A stretch of 28,395 nucleotides of DNA from Casp-Chloro-G3 sp002816715 (GCA_027623815.1 JAQBUV010000031.1:1-28395); one strand, 5' to 3'. Shown: positions 8,347 to 16,252, counted from the first letter of the stretch. A program made the numbers and translations. Notes: generated from the sequence alone by a model not told the origin.

Positions 8347-10137
8347 CTACTGGGCTTGACGGAGCTTGATGAACTCGTAGCCGTTCATGTTACGCATGTC
8401 CCGGGTCTTTACGTTCTCCGTCCACGGCTCGATCCGGGGTCCCACGGGCCAGACGACGTCGACTTGATACAGCCCAATACTGGTGAGGGCATTGTCAAAT
8501 AAGAACTTGCCCATTTCGCCTTCCAGTCTCTCCAACTCTTTAGGGTCTACCGCCGCGGAGATTCTGGGCATTATCTCCTCCAGGAATGGGTGCGTCGCGC
8601 CGTGGTTGAAGGAAGCGTTGGTGGTCAATTGAGGGAGACCACCTACGGTTGCAACCTTCGATCCAATCGTGTGACAAGTTGCCCCGGAGTAGGTCTTCCC
8701 CACGATTTGAGGCCGCAAGGTCGTGTAGGGAATGCGCTGGAATTTCACGTCAAGGCCAATGTCACCCCACATGTTGCCGATAGCCTCGCAGGCCTCCACC
8801 TCGGCCGGAGCGGCCCGAATTGCCGTGGTCAGCGTGATGCTAAACCCATCCGAATATCCAGCCTCCGCCAGCAGTTCAATTGCCCGGTCAGGGTCGTACT
8901 CCCACTTCCTTCCTTCCAGCTGGTACTCGTGGTTACCCCAGTACCGCATCGCGATCGGTCGGCCATGCCCTTGCAGCACCGTGTCAACGATGGTCTCCCG
9001 GTCGATGGCCATGGACAGGGCCTGACGCACTTTGACGGCATTCTGCCACTCCGCAGAGTTCAGATCGCTGCTGGCCGATATCCAGGGAGCCTCGATATCA
9101 TATGCGTCGGGCGCCTCGCCAGCGTCAGCCTGCACTAGATAATTGCCGTAGAAAAGCAGACCGTAATCAAGGGCTCCGGGCACCGATACGAACTTGGCGT
9201 CCGGTATCCCTTCCACCAGAGAAATACTGTCAAACGCCATCACAAATGTGTCCAGATTGCCGGTCTGGAAACCAGCGATGCGCGAGGACTCTTCCGGGAT
9301 CTCCCAGAAGACCAACTCATCAAAATAAGGAGTCTGCTTCCAGTGGTCTCTCACCGCCCGCATCTTCCAGAACTGGGCCTGGCTTTCCTCGACAAATTCC
9401 CAGGAACCGGTGAGGGCTGGCATTTTGCTGGCGGCTTCCTCGCCCAATTCCTCGCTCTGCCGCTTGCTCATCACCCAGTTGGCCGACCCGCCGGGGGTAT
9501 TCAACCAGTTCTCCAAGACCGGAGCCTCGGCCAAGGGAGTCCCGGTGTCAACCACTAGGGTGTAGTCGTCCGGGGTCGTCACGCTGCCGCCCTCCGCCTT
9601 CCAGAAGGCGTTAAAGTCGGAAAATCTCACGTGCTTTTCGTTGTTGGCCCAACCTTCCACATAGGACCAGCGCACATCCTCGGCGGTCATCTCCCCGTAG
9701 CCCTTGTGGAACTGGACGCCTTGTTGCAAGTTGAAGGTCCAAGTGGTGAAGTCGTCCGAGATACTCCAGGACTTGGCCAGCCAGCCAATCATTTCCAGAT
9801 TGAGATCCGAGCGCACCAGGCCCTCGCCAAGAGGGGCAGTCTGGCTGACGAAGAGGGCCGGGTTCACCACCAGCTTGGGATGGCCGTCGTAACCGCCAAT
9901 CTCCGACTGACCCACGTTGAGGGTTCCCGCCGGCTCAGCCTTGGTTGAAGGTTCCATAGCGGCCGCCGGGGTCGCGGTGGGAACCGGGTTGCCGCCTGCT
10001 GCCGGGGCTTGGGTTGGCGCTGATGTGGGCGACGTCGCTGGCTCGGTGGCAGCGGTGCCGCAGGCGATGATAAATGCCAAGCCCAATAGCAAGGGAATGA
10101 ATTTGACCAGGCTGAAACGCTTTAGTCGATGCTTCAT
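8347..10137 (-). CDS. Extracellular solute-binding lipoprotein, peptide/nickel family 5 (first copy)
   Basis: This is the first gene of the importer operon, 596 aa from ATG 10137. I prefer this start over the longer frame to 10221 because it begins a clean lipoprotein signal (MKHRLKRFSLVKF, then lipobox IIAC with Cys26) and has AGAGG five bases upstream. A low-complexity linker of Pro, Ala, Thr and Ser follows, then the family 5 binding fold with VQFHKGYGEMTAEDVRWSY. It is related to the protein at 6453-8252 along its length. As the promoter-proximal gene with a downstream hairpin it is probably the most abundant product. The substrate (peptide, nickel chelate or other) is not readable. Confidence 0.93.
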   Translation of the reverse strand: MKHRLKRFSLVKFIPLLLGLAFIIACGTAATEPATSPTSAPTQAPAAGGNPVPTATPAAAMEPSTKAEPAGTLNVGQSEIGGYDGHPKLVVNPALFVSQTAPLGEGLVRSDLNLEMIGWLAKSWSISDDFTTWTFNLQQGVQFHKGYGEMTAEDVRWSYVEGWANNEKHVRFSDFNAFWKAEGGSVTTPDDYTLVVDTGTPLAEAPVLENWLNTPGGSANWVMSKRQSEELGEEAASKMPALTGSWEFVEESQAQFWKMRAVRDHWKQTPYFDELVFWEIPEESSRIAGFQTGNLDTFVMAFDSISLVEGIPDAKFVSVPGALDYGLLFYGNYLVQADAGEAPDAYDIEAPWISASSDLNSAEWQNAVKVRQALSMAIDRETIVDTVLQGHGRPIAMRYWGNHEYQLEGRKWEYDPDRAIELLAEAGYSDGFSITLTTAIRAAPAEVEACEAIGNMWGDIGLDVKFQRIPYTTLRPQIVGKTYSGATCHTIGSKVATVGGLPQLTTNASFNHGATHPFLEEIMPRISAAVDPKELERLEGEMGKFLFDNALTSIGLYQVDVVWPVGPRIEPWTENVKTRDMRNMNGYEFIKLRQAQ

Positions 10138-10141
10138 AATT

Positions 10142-10163
10142 ACCTCTGACTTACCTCTGACTT
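10142..10163 (-). repeat. Tandem 11-bp duplication that doubles a ribosome-binding site
   Basis: The minus strand reads AAGTCAGAGGT twice in perfect tandem, ending four bases before ATG 10137. Each copy contains the SD-like AGAGGT; only the proximal one is at working distance. Confidence 0.7.
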
Positions 10164-10235
10164 TACGAATTCCATTAAAACTATTTCCGCCGCGGCAGCA
10201 CTGGAAGCCAGAACTTTGCACCGCTCACATTCACG

Positions 10236-10292
10236 AAAAGACCGGCGGTCTCAAGGACTTGGATGAACTCCTAAGCCCTAGGGTCACCGGTC
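10236..10292 (-). promoter_or_regulatory. Attenuator-like hairpin in the importer leader
   Basis: In the minus-strand leader, GACCGCCGGTCTTTT (10250-10236) can form a short hairpin (AGACC/GGTCT) followed by four T. Upstream, GACCGGTGACC (10292-10282) could pair with the CCGGTC half instead. That competition is the layout of a transcription attenuator, but the stem is short and there is no recognised ligand-binding RNA motif. Confidence 0.25.
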
Positions 10293-10329
10293 ACGATGAT
10301 CCCCCACCGCCTGCCGTGGCTTCGCGGGA

Positions 10330-10358
10330 AGTCTAACTAGATCGGGAGGTATTGTCAA
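10330..10358 (-). promoter_or_regulatory. Sigma-70-type promoter for the peptide-importer operon
   Basis: On the minus strand, a perfect -35 TTGACA (10358-10353) is followed after 17 bp by TAGACT (10335-10330), four of six matches to the -10 consensus. The start of transcription would be near 10323, giving a leader of about 186 nt to ATG 10137. Confidence 0.6.
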
Positions 10359-10572
10359 TATAATTTCGTAGATATTAAGGTAGGCTCGTTATCCATATTC
10401 CAAATAATAACGAATGTCGTATATCAATGTGCATTAAATATCAACATATTGGCAAAATATTGTCGAATACAATTCAATCCATAGACTGAAACTGTAGTAA
10501 CGTCTTCAGAATTGATGGCAGGATAAATTATTGCCGCCAGACGTGGTGGGCACGATATCAATGCGGGCGATC

Positions 10573-10608
10573 AGGAGTAAGTTCGAGAGTAGGTTCAGGA
10601 GTAGGTTA
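10573..10608. repeat. Three tandem 12-bp direct repeats
   Basis: The copies are aggagtaagttc, gagagtaggttc and aggagtaggtta, contiguous and in register, with the consensus RGAGTARGTTM preceded by R. They lie about 215 bp upstream of the importer -35 box and outside any gene. They could be a protein-binding array or just slippage. Confidence 0.55.
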
Positions 10609-10669
10609 AATGGTAACTAACCTATGGCAATTAACCCTAGGGAATAGTCGAAGTAAAACCTGGCTTTGC

Positions 10670-10694
10670 GATCCACGCGTCTAATGCGTGGGTC
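10670..10694 (-). terminator. Hairpin downstream of the GNAT genes, possible terminator
   Basis: The arms gatccacgc (10670-10678) and gcgtgggtc (10686-10694) form a 9-bp stem with one G-T pair and a 7-nt loop. It lies 67 bp beyond the stop of the last GNAT gene. No U-run follows on the minus strand, so the terminator reading is weak. Confidence 0.3.
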
Positions 10695-10760
10695 TTATGC
10701 TTACGTTAGGAAGCCTCATTGAGCTGTCGGACACCTCTGGCCAGACTTAACTTTGTTGGC

Positions 10761-11333
10761 TCAGCGTTGGAGCCAGTTTTCCAGTAGCAACTCCATGACG
10801 ATCAGGTCGTGGCGGTTTTGCTCCATATCCTTTACAAAATTTGGCAACGTGGCGACTTTTTTGAATCCCAGCCCCTCCGCCACTTTGATGGCGTCGTCTT
10901 CCCTGCCCTGAACCAACTCAAAAATTACGCTGTCCATGGCGTTGTCGTAGGCGATGTCAACCACCTCTTTAATCATCAACGATCCGATTCCCAGGTTTCT
11001 ATACTTGGGGTCAACGACTACGCGAATTTCCCCAATGTGACGCCGCGCACCGGCCCGGTGCCGGTGCAGGGTGGCATCAGAGACGATTTCTTCGCCAACC
11101 AATGCCACCAACGGCACCACCCGGTCGTAGTCAATGTGCTGCGCCCAATTTCCGACAACCTCGGCTGAGGCAACGTCTTCTTTCAGGTAGAACCGGTCTT
11201 CCTCTGGGATCTTTGAGAAGAACTCAGCGAGACGGAAGGCATCTTCTGAAGTCAACGGACGGATGGTAATACGCAACTCGCTATCGGGTAGCTCAATCTC
11301 TTTCGGGAAGGTTCTAATTACAGTAAAAGACAT
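10761..11333 (-). CDS. GNAT family N-acetyltransferase, third of three paralogues
   Basis: This is a predicted acetyl-CoA-dependent acetyltransferase of 190 aa. The acetyl-CoA pyrophosphate loop is visible as VVDPKYRNLGIGSLM (R-N-x-G-I-G, the family's motif A). A conserved N-terminal segment, FFSKIPEEDRFYLKEDV, is shared by all three neighbours. I chose ATG 11333; a GTG at 11351 would add six residues. It has no signal peptide, so it acts in the cytoplasm. The acceptor substrate (protein lysine, amine or other) cannot be told. It is probably cotranscribed with the two upstream paralogues. Confidence 0.88.
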   Translation of the reverse strand: MSFTVIRTFPKEIELPDSELRITIRPLTSEDAFRLAEFFSKIPEEDRFYLKEDVASAEVVGNWAQHIDYDRVVPLVALVGEEIVSDATLHRHRAGARRHIGEIRVVVDPKYRNLGIGSLMIKEVVDIAYDNAMDSVIFELVQGREDDAIKVAEGLGFKKVATLPNFVKDMEQNRHDLIVMELLLENWLQR

Positions 11334-11386
11334 GTCCGGCAACCCTTTCACCAGATTATTTGACTATTGGGTTAGATCCCTCTCGG

Positions 11387-12001
11387 CTAGAACACCGGAG
11401 CTGGGTTCTGAATCTCTTCGTCGGCAGATAGCGAAGGATCAAGCAACTCCCGTTCTAGGATTACAACATGGTGAACATTGCCGTGTAAATCCCTGACATG
11501 GTGGGGCAGAGCCGCTACCGGGACGAATCCCAGCACCATTGCGGTATGCTTGGCGGCTTCTTCGGTGTCGGCAACCACTTCAAACATCAGCTTCTTCAAT
11601 CCTTTATCTCCCGCGACGTCAATCAGCTTGTGCAGCAGTCCCCGTCCCACGCCCCGGTTGCGGTAGGCTGGGTCTACCACTATTCTCAACTCGCCAATGT
11701 GCTGACGCGCACCGGCTCGGCGATGATGCAGAGTTCCCTCGCCAATTATCTTGTCGTCCATTATCGCCAGCAAAGGCAATACCCGACTGTAGTCCAGATT
11801 CTCAGCCCAATGCTGAATCACTCTGGGATCGACAACGTCCTCTTTCAGGAAGTATCGGTCCTCTTCGGGGACGGTCTTGAAGAAGTCTAGCAGCGCGGCC
11901 TCGTCCTCGGGCACCATTGGCCTGATTATCATTGGTGCGCTGTCTTCAGTTAGATAGGTGGTTGGATAACCAGGAACTGGATATATGGTTGTGGTGCTCA
12001 T
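11387..12001 (-). CDS. GNAT family N-acetyltransferase, second of three paralogues
   Basis: This is a 204-aa acetyltransferase with motif A VVDPAYRNRGVGRGLL and the same FFKTVPEEDRYFLKEDV block as its neighbours. Compared with the downstream copy it has an N-terminal Tyr/Pro-rich stretch (about residues 6-17). ATG 12001 is preceded by GAGGAAAAAAG. A gap of about 50 bp separates it from the downstream GNAT and 58 bp from the upstream one, so an operon is likely. Tandem paralogues usually differ in acceptor substrate; that is inference here. Confidence 0.88.
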   Translation of the reverse strand: MSTTTIYPVPGYPTTYLTEDSAPMIIRPMVPEDEAALLDFFKTVPEEDRYFLKEDVVDPRVIQHWAENLDYSRVLPLLAIMDDKIIGEGTLHHRRAGARQHIGELRIVVDPAYRNRGVGRGLLHKLIDVAGDKGLKKLMFEVVADTEEAAKHTAMVLGFVPVAALPHHVRDLHGNVHHVVILERELLDPSLSADEEIQNPAPVF

Positions 12002-12059
12002 CTTTTTTCCTCGCTTATATACATAACTTGAGTGCGAAACTTGTAATTGCTTACTGACC

Positions 12060-12639
12060 TCAGAACCACCAGAGTCGCCTTTCTTTCAATGAGAGGCTCA
12101 TAATCACCAGGTGGTCGTCGTTGCCTTGCGAATCTTTTAGCCATCCCCGCAGGGTAGCGGCCTCTCTGAACCCGGCGCTTTCCGCCGCTTGGATTGCCGG
12201 TTCTTGCCATCCGGCCACGAACGTAACCGTGGCGGTACTGAGACCGCGCTCCGACGCAATGTCCAGCAGTTCCCGGATCAAGCGACCGCCCAGACCTGCG
12301 TCGCGGTAGTCCGGGTCGACCACTACCCTCAGTTCTCCCGAGTGACGCATGGCGGGACACCTGCTCTGGTGTAGCGTAGCATCGGCGATTATTCTATCCC
12401 CAGCAATTGCCACAAGTGGTATCGCGCGGTCCCAGTTAATGTGGGTGGCCCAGGCATTAATTATTGCCGGGTCGGTGACATCTTCTTTAAGATAGAACAG
12501 TTCCTCTTCAGGAATTCTCCGGAAGAAGTTCAAGCAAATTATCCTGGTCGCCCTCCATCAGAAGCCTCAATACCACCAAGGTGCCATCCCGCAGCATGAA
12601 ATCTTTGGGGTAGGACTTGATGCCAGCTAATTGAATCAT
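12060..12639 (-). pseudogene. GNAT family N-acetyltransferase, first of three paralogues, frameshifted
   Basis: The N-terminal part starts at ATG 12639 with a strong GGAGGG site and encodes about 43 residues (IKSYPKDFMLRDGT and onward) before a TGA at 12510-12508. That part aligns with FPKEIELPDSELRITIRPL of the copy at 10761. The rest of the enzyme, from NFFRRIPEEELFYLKEDV, lies in another frame from about 12535 to 12060 and keeps motif A VVDPDYRDAGLGGRL. A one-base insertion or two-base deletion near 12530-12540 joins the frames. It may be a young pseudogene, an assembly error or programmed frameshifting. If only the downstream frame is translated (TTG 12533, 157 aa) the N-terminal strand is missing. 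Confidence 0.75.
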
Positions 12640-12728
12640 ACTCGCCCTCCTGCTTACTGAGACTCAGCCTAACGCCCCGCCATGAAAAAAGCGTGACGCT
12701 GCCGGTCCGGTGCGTGAACAAGCCATAA

Positions 12729-13005
12729 AAAGCAGGGCAGACTGGTTCACTTGGCGTTGAGGACATTCAGCGGCTGGGAGTCAATTTAGATGATGTGGAG
12801 CGGCTGGTCACCGATGAAATGATCGATGCCATCTTCATCGCCGGAGCGGCGGGCGACTGTCTGGAACCTCTGATTACGGTACGGGATACCGCCAGAGAGC
12901 AGGGTTTCCAACAGATCATGTTCCCTGCGTTGGGGCCGGGAGTAGGGGCCCGTCTTAGATGAGGCGGTGAGTATGCTGTGTGACGATATAATTCCAGCCC
13001 TCTGA
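12729..13005 (+). pseudogene. C-terminal remnant of a luciferase-like (LLM) flavin oxidoreductase
   Basis: From 12729 the plus strand encodes GVNLDDVERLVTDEMIDAIF, then IAGAAGDCLEPL and GFQQIMFPALGPG, which match the usual end of F420/FMN-dependent luciferase-like monooxygenases (DEMVDxFxIAGTPxxCxxxL). The frame ends in TGA at 12960-12962, but the family's last helix continues one frame over as DEAVSMLCDDIIPAL up to TGA 13003-13005. There is no start codon or N-terminal three-quarters of the enzyme, so this is a truncated and frameshifted relic. It ends head-to-head against the GNAT cluster, whose insertion or a deletion may have removed the rest. Confidence 0.7.
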
Positions 13006-13172
13006 TGGGTATCGCTGCTCATTGGCCGCGACCGTCAGACCAGATGGCGGTAGACCAATTCCTCAAAGCCACGGTAAACCTGGATAGTTGCCGGGTCGTA
13101 GATAAGGAAAATATACCTACAGCGGGATTTAGGCCCATCCTACCACTAACGTCTGGTGTTCTTTACCCGGTG
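13006..13172. other. Gene-free spacer
   Basis: Short open frames exist on both strands, but none has family-like sequence or a ribosome-binding site. I see nothing else in it. Confidence 0.4.
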
Positions 13173-13694
13173 CTACCTTACTATGAAAGCAGTTCGCATT
13201 CCCTTCAGGTAATGGCTTTCTAGTTCGCCGTCTTCCAACTCCACAATATTGCAGATCAGCACATAGTTACCTGCGGCCAGGTTGAAAACACCGGAAGCTT
13301 TGGAACCCACCGCAAATTCCTCAAGCTCACCGATCAATTCCACCTGGCCTTCGTCCACTTTACCGTCCACATTCGGCAATTGGTCTGGAGCCAGATTAGT
13401 TTTGATTACGACCAACTCATGGGGGCCGCTCGGTCCGATATTCTCAGCGAGAAAATAAATCTGTCCATTTTGTATCTCTGCCGGGTTCGGTATGACCGCC
13501 CATTCAGCCAGCTTCACATCGACCTGGATCGCCCCGGCGGGCTGGGGCTGCACTACGCCGGGTGGAACATCGGCGTGATCTCCAGGGGGTTCAGACGTAG
13601 GCGCAACCGCCTGCCCGCAACCAATAACCAATGCGGTTAAAGTGAACCCGGCCAATATCCAAACAAGATTTTTCCAAGTTCTAGAGTTTGCCAA
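13173..13694 (-). CDS. Cupredoxin-like lipoprotein
   Basis: This is a 173-aa exported lipoprotein. I chose TTG 13694, which has GGGAGG upstream; the longer frame to TTG 13721 runs through that site. The lipobox VIGC gives Cys26, followed by a Pro-rich linker. The C-terminal domain has the ligand set of a type 1 copper centre: His92 (GPHELVV), Cys148 (YVLICNI), His161 and Met166 (HYLKGM). The His-x4-Met spacing matches plastocyanin, but Cys and His are 12 residues apart instead of the usual few, with an acidic insertion between. A role in electron transfer at the outer face of the membrane is likely if copper binds. It stands alone between unrelated genes. Confidence 0.75.
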   Translation of the reverse strand: MANSRTWKNLVWILAGFTLTALVIGCGQAVAPTSEPPGDHADVPPGVVQPQPAGAIQVDVKLAEWAVIPNPAEIQNGQIYFLAENIGPSGPHELVVIKTNLAPDQLPNVDGKVDEGQVELIGELEEFAVGSKASGVFNLAAGNYVLICNIVELEDGELESHYLKGMRTAFIVR

Positions 13695-13750
13695 TGTGTA
13701 ATTCCTCCCATTATTTTTCAAATGCCCAGACCAAGCTCAACATACGCCCG

Positions 13751-13764
13751 GTATCATGCGATAC
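13751..13764. promoter_or_regulatory. Small palindrome upstream of the cupredoxin gene
   Basis: GTATC-ATGC-GATAC is a perfect 5-bp dyad, 57 bp upstream of TTG 13694. It could be a regulator site; nothing else supports this. Confidence 0.25.
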
Positions 13765-13847
13765 ACATGAAAACGGGTAGGGTGATTATGAAGAAAGCGT
13801 GATGAATCTTAGCGTAGCGGATTGCCTGAATGGGGCTGAGCAACTTT

Positions 13848-13873
13848 ATAGAGGATTGCGATAGAGGATTGCG
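13848..13873. repeat. Perfect 13-bp tandem duplication after cysM
   Basis: ATAGAGGATTGCG occurs twice back to back, 8 bp beyond the cysM stop. Confidence 0.7.
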
Positions 13874-13880
13874 AAATGCC

Positions 13881-14810
13881 CTACCACCAATGGGTCTCGT
13901 CCAGGTCTTCCGTTCCAGCCTTAGCGGCATCCCACGGGCGGGCGGGCAGGTACTTCCAGCCGCCGTCGGAGAACATTACTACAATGTTCCCTTCGTCCAT
14001 GTCTTTGGCAACTCGGAGAGCGGCGTATAATGTCGCGCCGGAGGAGATTCCCGCCAGCAATCCTTCTTTTTCGACGATTAGGTGGGTGGCGTCGATGGCG
14101 GTGGCGCTATCCACCATAAACCGACGATTTAACAGGGTCAGATCCAGCAGCGGCGGAACGTAACCCTCCGACAGGCTCCTCAACCCCTGCAAAGCCTCGC
14201 CCATCCTGGGTTCCACCCCGACAATCTGCAAATTGGGGTTGGCCTCTCTCAGCCGCTGGCCCACACCGGTGATCGTTCCTCCGGTGCCAATGCCCGCCAC
14301 CAAAACGTCAATCTGGGACAACGCCTGAACTATCTCTTTCCCGGTAGTCCGGTAATGAGTTTCCTGGTTAATACGGTTGTCAAACTGACCAAGGTAATGG
14401 TAGCCCTGAGCTTGGGCCATTTCCCTGGCCAGGTCAATGGCGCCTTTCATGCCGGCCTTGGGTTCGCACCAGATTATTTCCGCCCCATACAATTCCAATA
14501 AGTCGCCGATGCTGGGAGCCACTTCGCCCGGAATGATAACCCGCACCTGGTAGCCCCGCTGTTTGGCGATTAGAGCCAGGGCTATGGCGGTGTTGCCGCT
14601 GCTGGCCTCAATAATGGTGTCTCCCGCCCTGAGTTCACCGCGAATTTCAGCTTCCTCGACCATGGCCAGCGTGATCCGGTCTTTGATGCTGCCGCTGGGG
14701 TTTTGCCCTTCCAGCTTGGCAAAGATGCGGATACCCTTTTGGGGCGACAAATGTGTCAGTTCGATCAGTGGGGTGTTTCCGATCAGGCTAAGCAGGGTGG
14801 AAGCTGGCAT
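13881..14810 (-). CDS. cysM: Cysteine synthase, CysM type
   Basis: This is a PLP-dependent enzyme of fold type II that makes cysteine from an activated serine and a sulfide donor; 309 aa. The PLP lysine is Lys43 in SGSIKDR, the substrate loop SSGNT follows at about 70-74, and the phosphate-binding GTGGT loop is present. The C-terminal half (VEPRMGEALQGLRSLSEGY and DGGWKYL near the end) resembles the actinobacterial CysM that uses O-phosphoserine and a thiocarboxylated carrier protein, more than CysK. The Arg in GLRSL is at the position linked to phosphoserine choice in that group. No carrier-protein gene is seen here. ATG 14810. It is separated from the upstream pepP by a terminator, so it needs its own promoter. 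Confidence 0.9.
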   Translation of the reverse strand: MPASTLLSLIGNTPLIELTHLSPQKGIRIFAKLEGQNPSGSIKDRITLAMVEEAEIRGELRAGDTIIEASSGNTAIALALIAKQRGYQVRVIIPGEVAPSIGDLLELYGAEIIWCEPKAGMKGAIDLAREMAQAQGYHYLGQFDNRINQETHYRTTGKEIVQALSQIDVLVAGIGTGGTITGVGQRLREANPNLQIVGVEPRMGEALQGLRSLSEGYVPPLLDLTLLNRRFMVDSATAIDATHLIVEKEGLLAGISSGATLYAALRVAKDMDEGNIVVMFSDGGWKYLPARPWDAAKAGTEDLDETHWW

Positions 14811-14854
14811 TAATTATTACCCGTCCTGAGACCTACTGGCGGTTAGTTTAGGTC

Positions 14855-14896
14855 TAACTATAAAGGGCGTCCCGAATTGGACGCCCTTTATAGTTA
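14855..14896 (-). terminator. Strong intrinsic terminator after pepP
   Basis: An 18-bp perfect inverted repeat (14855-14872 with 14879-14896) has a 6-nt loop. The GC-rich core GGGCGTCC/GGACGCCC is followed on the minus strand by TTTATAGTT. It begins 25 bp beyond the pepP stop. Being symmetric it could also work on the plus strand. Confidence 0.9.
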
Positions 14897-14920
14897 TGTG
14901 GCGTTGTATCAACACTATGC

Positions 14921-16252
14921 CTATCCGGTGGCAGTTCCCACCAGTGCCTCAATTTGTTCAGGCTGAGATGGGATAGCCGCCGAAAGATTCTGGTATCCGG
15001 TAGCGGTAACCAGCACGTTGTCTTCAATTCGGATGCCGATACCTTTTAACGCTGCGGGCGATTCGGTGGCTAATGGGCCGAAGTAGAGGCCAGGTTCCAC
15101 GGTAAAGACCATCCCTTCCCGCAACGCTATTGATTCGTCGTCCACTCGGTACTGACCAGCGTCGTGCACGTCCAGACCCAGCCAATGGGAGGTGCCGTGC
15201 ATATAGTAGGGTTGATGCGCCTTTTGTTCAATCAGACCATCGACATCGCCATGCAACGCGCCCAAATCGACCAGCCCCTGCACCAGGACCCGCAGGGCGG
15301 TCAGATGCACATCCTCGAAGCGGGCTTGCGGAGAGATCACCGCAAAGGATTTGTTCTGCGCCTCCAACACCACGTCGTACACCGCCCGCTGCTCCGGGGT
15401 GAACTTGCCGTTCACCGGCCAGGTGCGGGTGATGTCGGCGGTGTAGTAGTCCACCTCAGCGCCAGCGTCAATCAACAGCAGATCTCCGTCCTGCATCTGC
15501 GCCCGGTTGGTAACGTAATGCAGGGTGCAGGAGTGGCCGCCCGAAGCGACTATTGAAGGATACCCGTTGCGCGGCGAACCCTGCTTGCGGAAAGCCGATT
15601 CCAGTTCGGCCTGAACTTGATATTCGTAGACGCCAACTCTGCTGTACCGCATGGCCGCCTCGAACCCTTGGGCGGACACGGCAATAGCCCGTTGCAATGC
15701 TTCGATTTCGTCCACCGACTTGATCAAACGCATCTGGTCGATGACCGGTTTTGGGTCATGGATACTGAGGAGTGGTTTCCCGGCCCGTTGCGCTCCACTC
15801 CGGCGACTGCTCACCAGGCCGGAGATTAGCTGGTCCATCTTCTCGTCGTTGCCCAGGCTGTAGTGAACAACTTCGACATCTTCCAGCAGCTTGGGCAGTT
15901 CTTCGTCCAGGTCATCGATGGAGTAGGCGGCGTTAGCGCCGTGCAACTTCACCGCGCCGTCAACGCCAGCCCGGTACCCAACCCAAATCTCAAACTTGGG
16001 GTCGTAGGGCCGGACGAACAGCACGTAAGGGTCGGAACTACCGGGGCGCAGCACTGCCACCGCGTCGGGTTCGTCGAAACCGGTCAAATACCAGAAGGGA
16101 GACTGCTGGCGGAACTCATAATCAACGTCGTTATTGCGGGGCGCGTCATGGCCAGCGGTCAGGATTATCGCGCCGTCGCCCAGCGACTGCATCAACTTCT
16201 GACGGCGGTTGGCGAACTGGCTCACCGACGGCTGTAGAGTGGCACTAGTCAT
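14921..16252 (-). CDS. pepP: Xaa-Pro aminopeptidase (M24B, PepP)
   Basis: This is a metallopeptidase that removes N-terminal residues preceding proline; 443 aa, the usual PepP length. The N-terminal domain reads RRQKLMQSLGDGAIILTAG and has FWYLTGF. The pita-bread domain shows the five metal ligands in order: Asp in LLLIDAGAE, Asp in YTADITRTWP, His in MHGTSHWLGLDVHD, Glu in FTVEPGLYF and Glu in IGIRIEDNV. ATG 16252 has AGGAGGG upstream. It lies 36 bp after the TPP-enzyme beta gene and shares its operon and terminator. Together with the upstream peptide importer it may serve peptide use. Confidence 0.94.
   Translation of the reverse strand: MTSATLQPSVSQFANRRQKLMQSLGDGAIILTAGHDAPRNNDVDYEFRQQSPFWYLTGFDEPDAVAVLRPGSSDPYVLFVRPYDPKFEIWVGYRAGVDGAVKLHGANAAYSIDDLDEELPKLLEDVEVVHYSLGNDEKMDQLISGLVSSRRSGAQRAGKPLLSIHDPKPVIDQMRLIKSVDEIEALQRAIAVSAQGFEAAMRYSRVGVYEYQVQAELESAFRKQGSPRNGYPSIVASGGHSCTLHYVTNRAQMQDGDLLLIDAGAEVDYYTADITRTWPVNGKFTPEQRAVYDVVLEAQNKSFAVISPQARFEDVHLTALRVLVQGLVDLGALHGDVDGLIEQKAHQPYYMHGTSHWLGLDVHDAGQYRVDDESIALREGMVFTVEPGLYFGPLATESPAALKGIGIRIEDNVLVTATGYQNLSAAIPSQPEQIEALVGTATG

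Larger units (their letters stand above)
10359..10760. other. Gene-free, AT-rich intergenic region
   Basis: I find no coding frame worth calling. It is AT-rich, especially 10360-10500. It contains three 12-bp direct repeats (10573-10608) and a hairpin at 10670-10694. Confidence 0.5.

Noticed and set aside
10670..10694. Firm terminator call for the GNAT genes
   Set aside because: The hairpin is real but has no U-run on the minus strand, so it is listed only at low confidence.
12786..13022. 78-aa minus-strand frame
   Set aside because: The plus strand of the same region reads as a luciferase-like C-terminus, which explains the open frame.
13005..13223. 72-aa plus-strand frame after the LLM relic
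   Set aside because: It has no ribosome-binding site or recognisable sequence and runs into the end of the cupredoxin gene.
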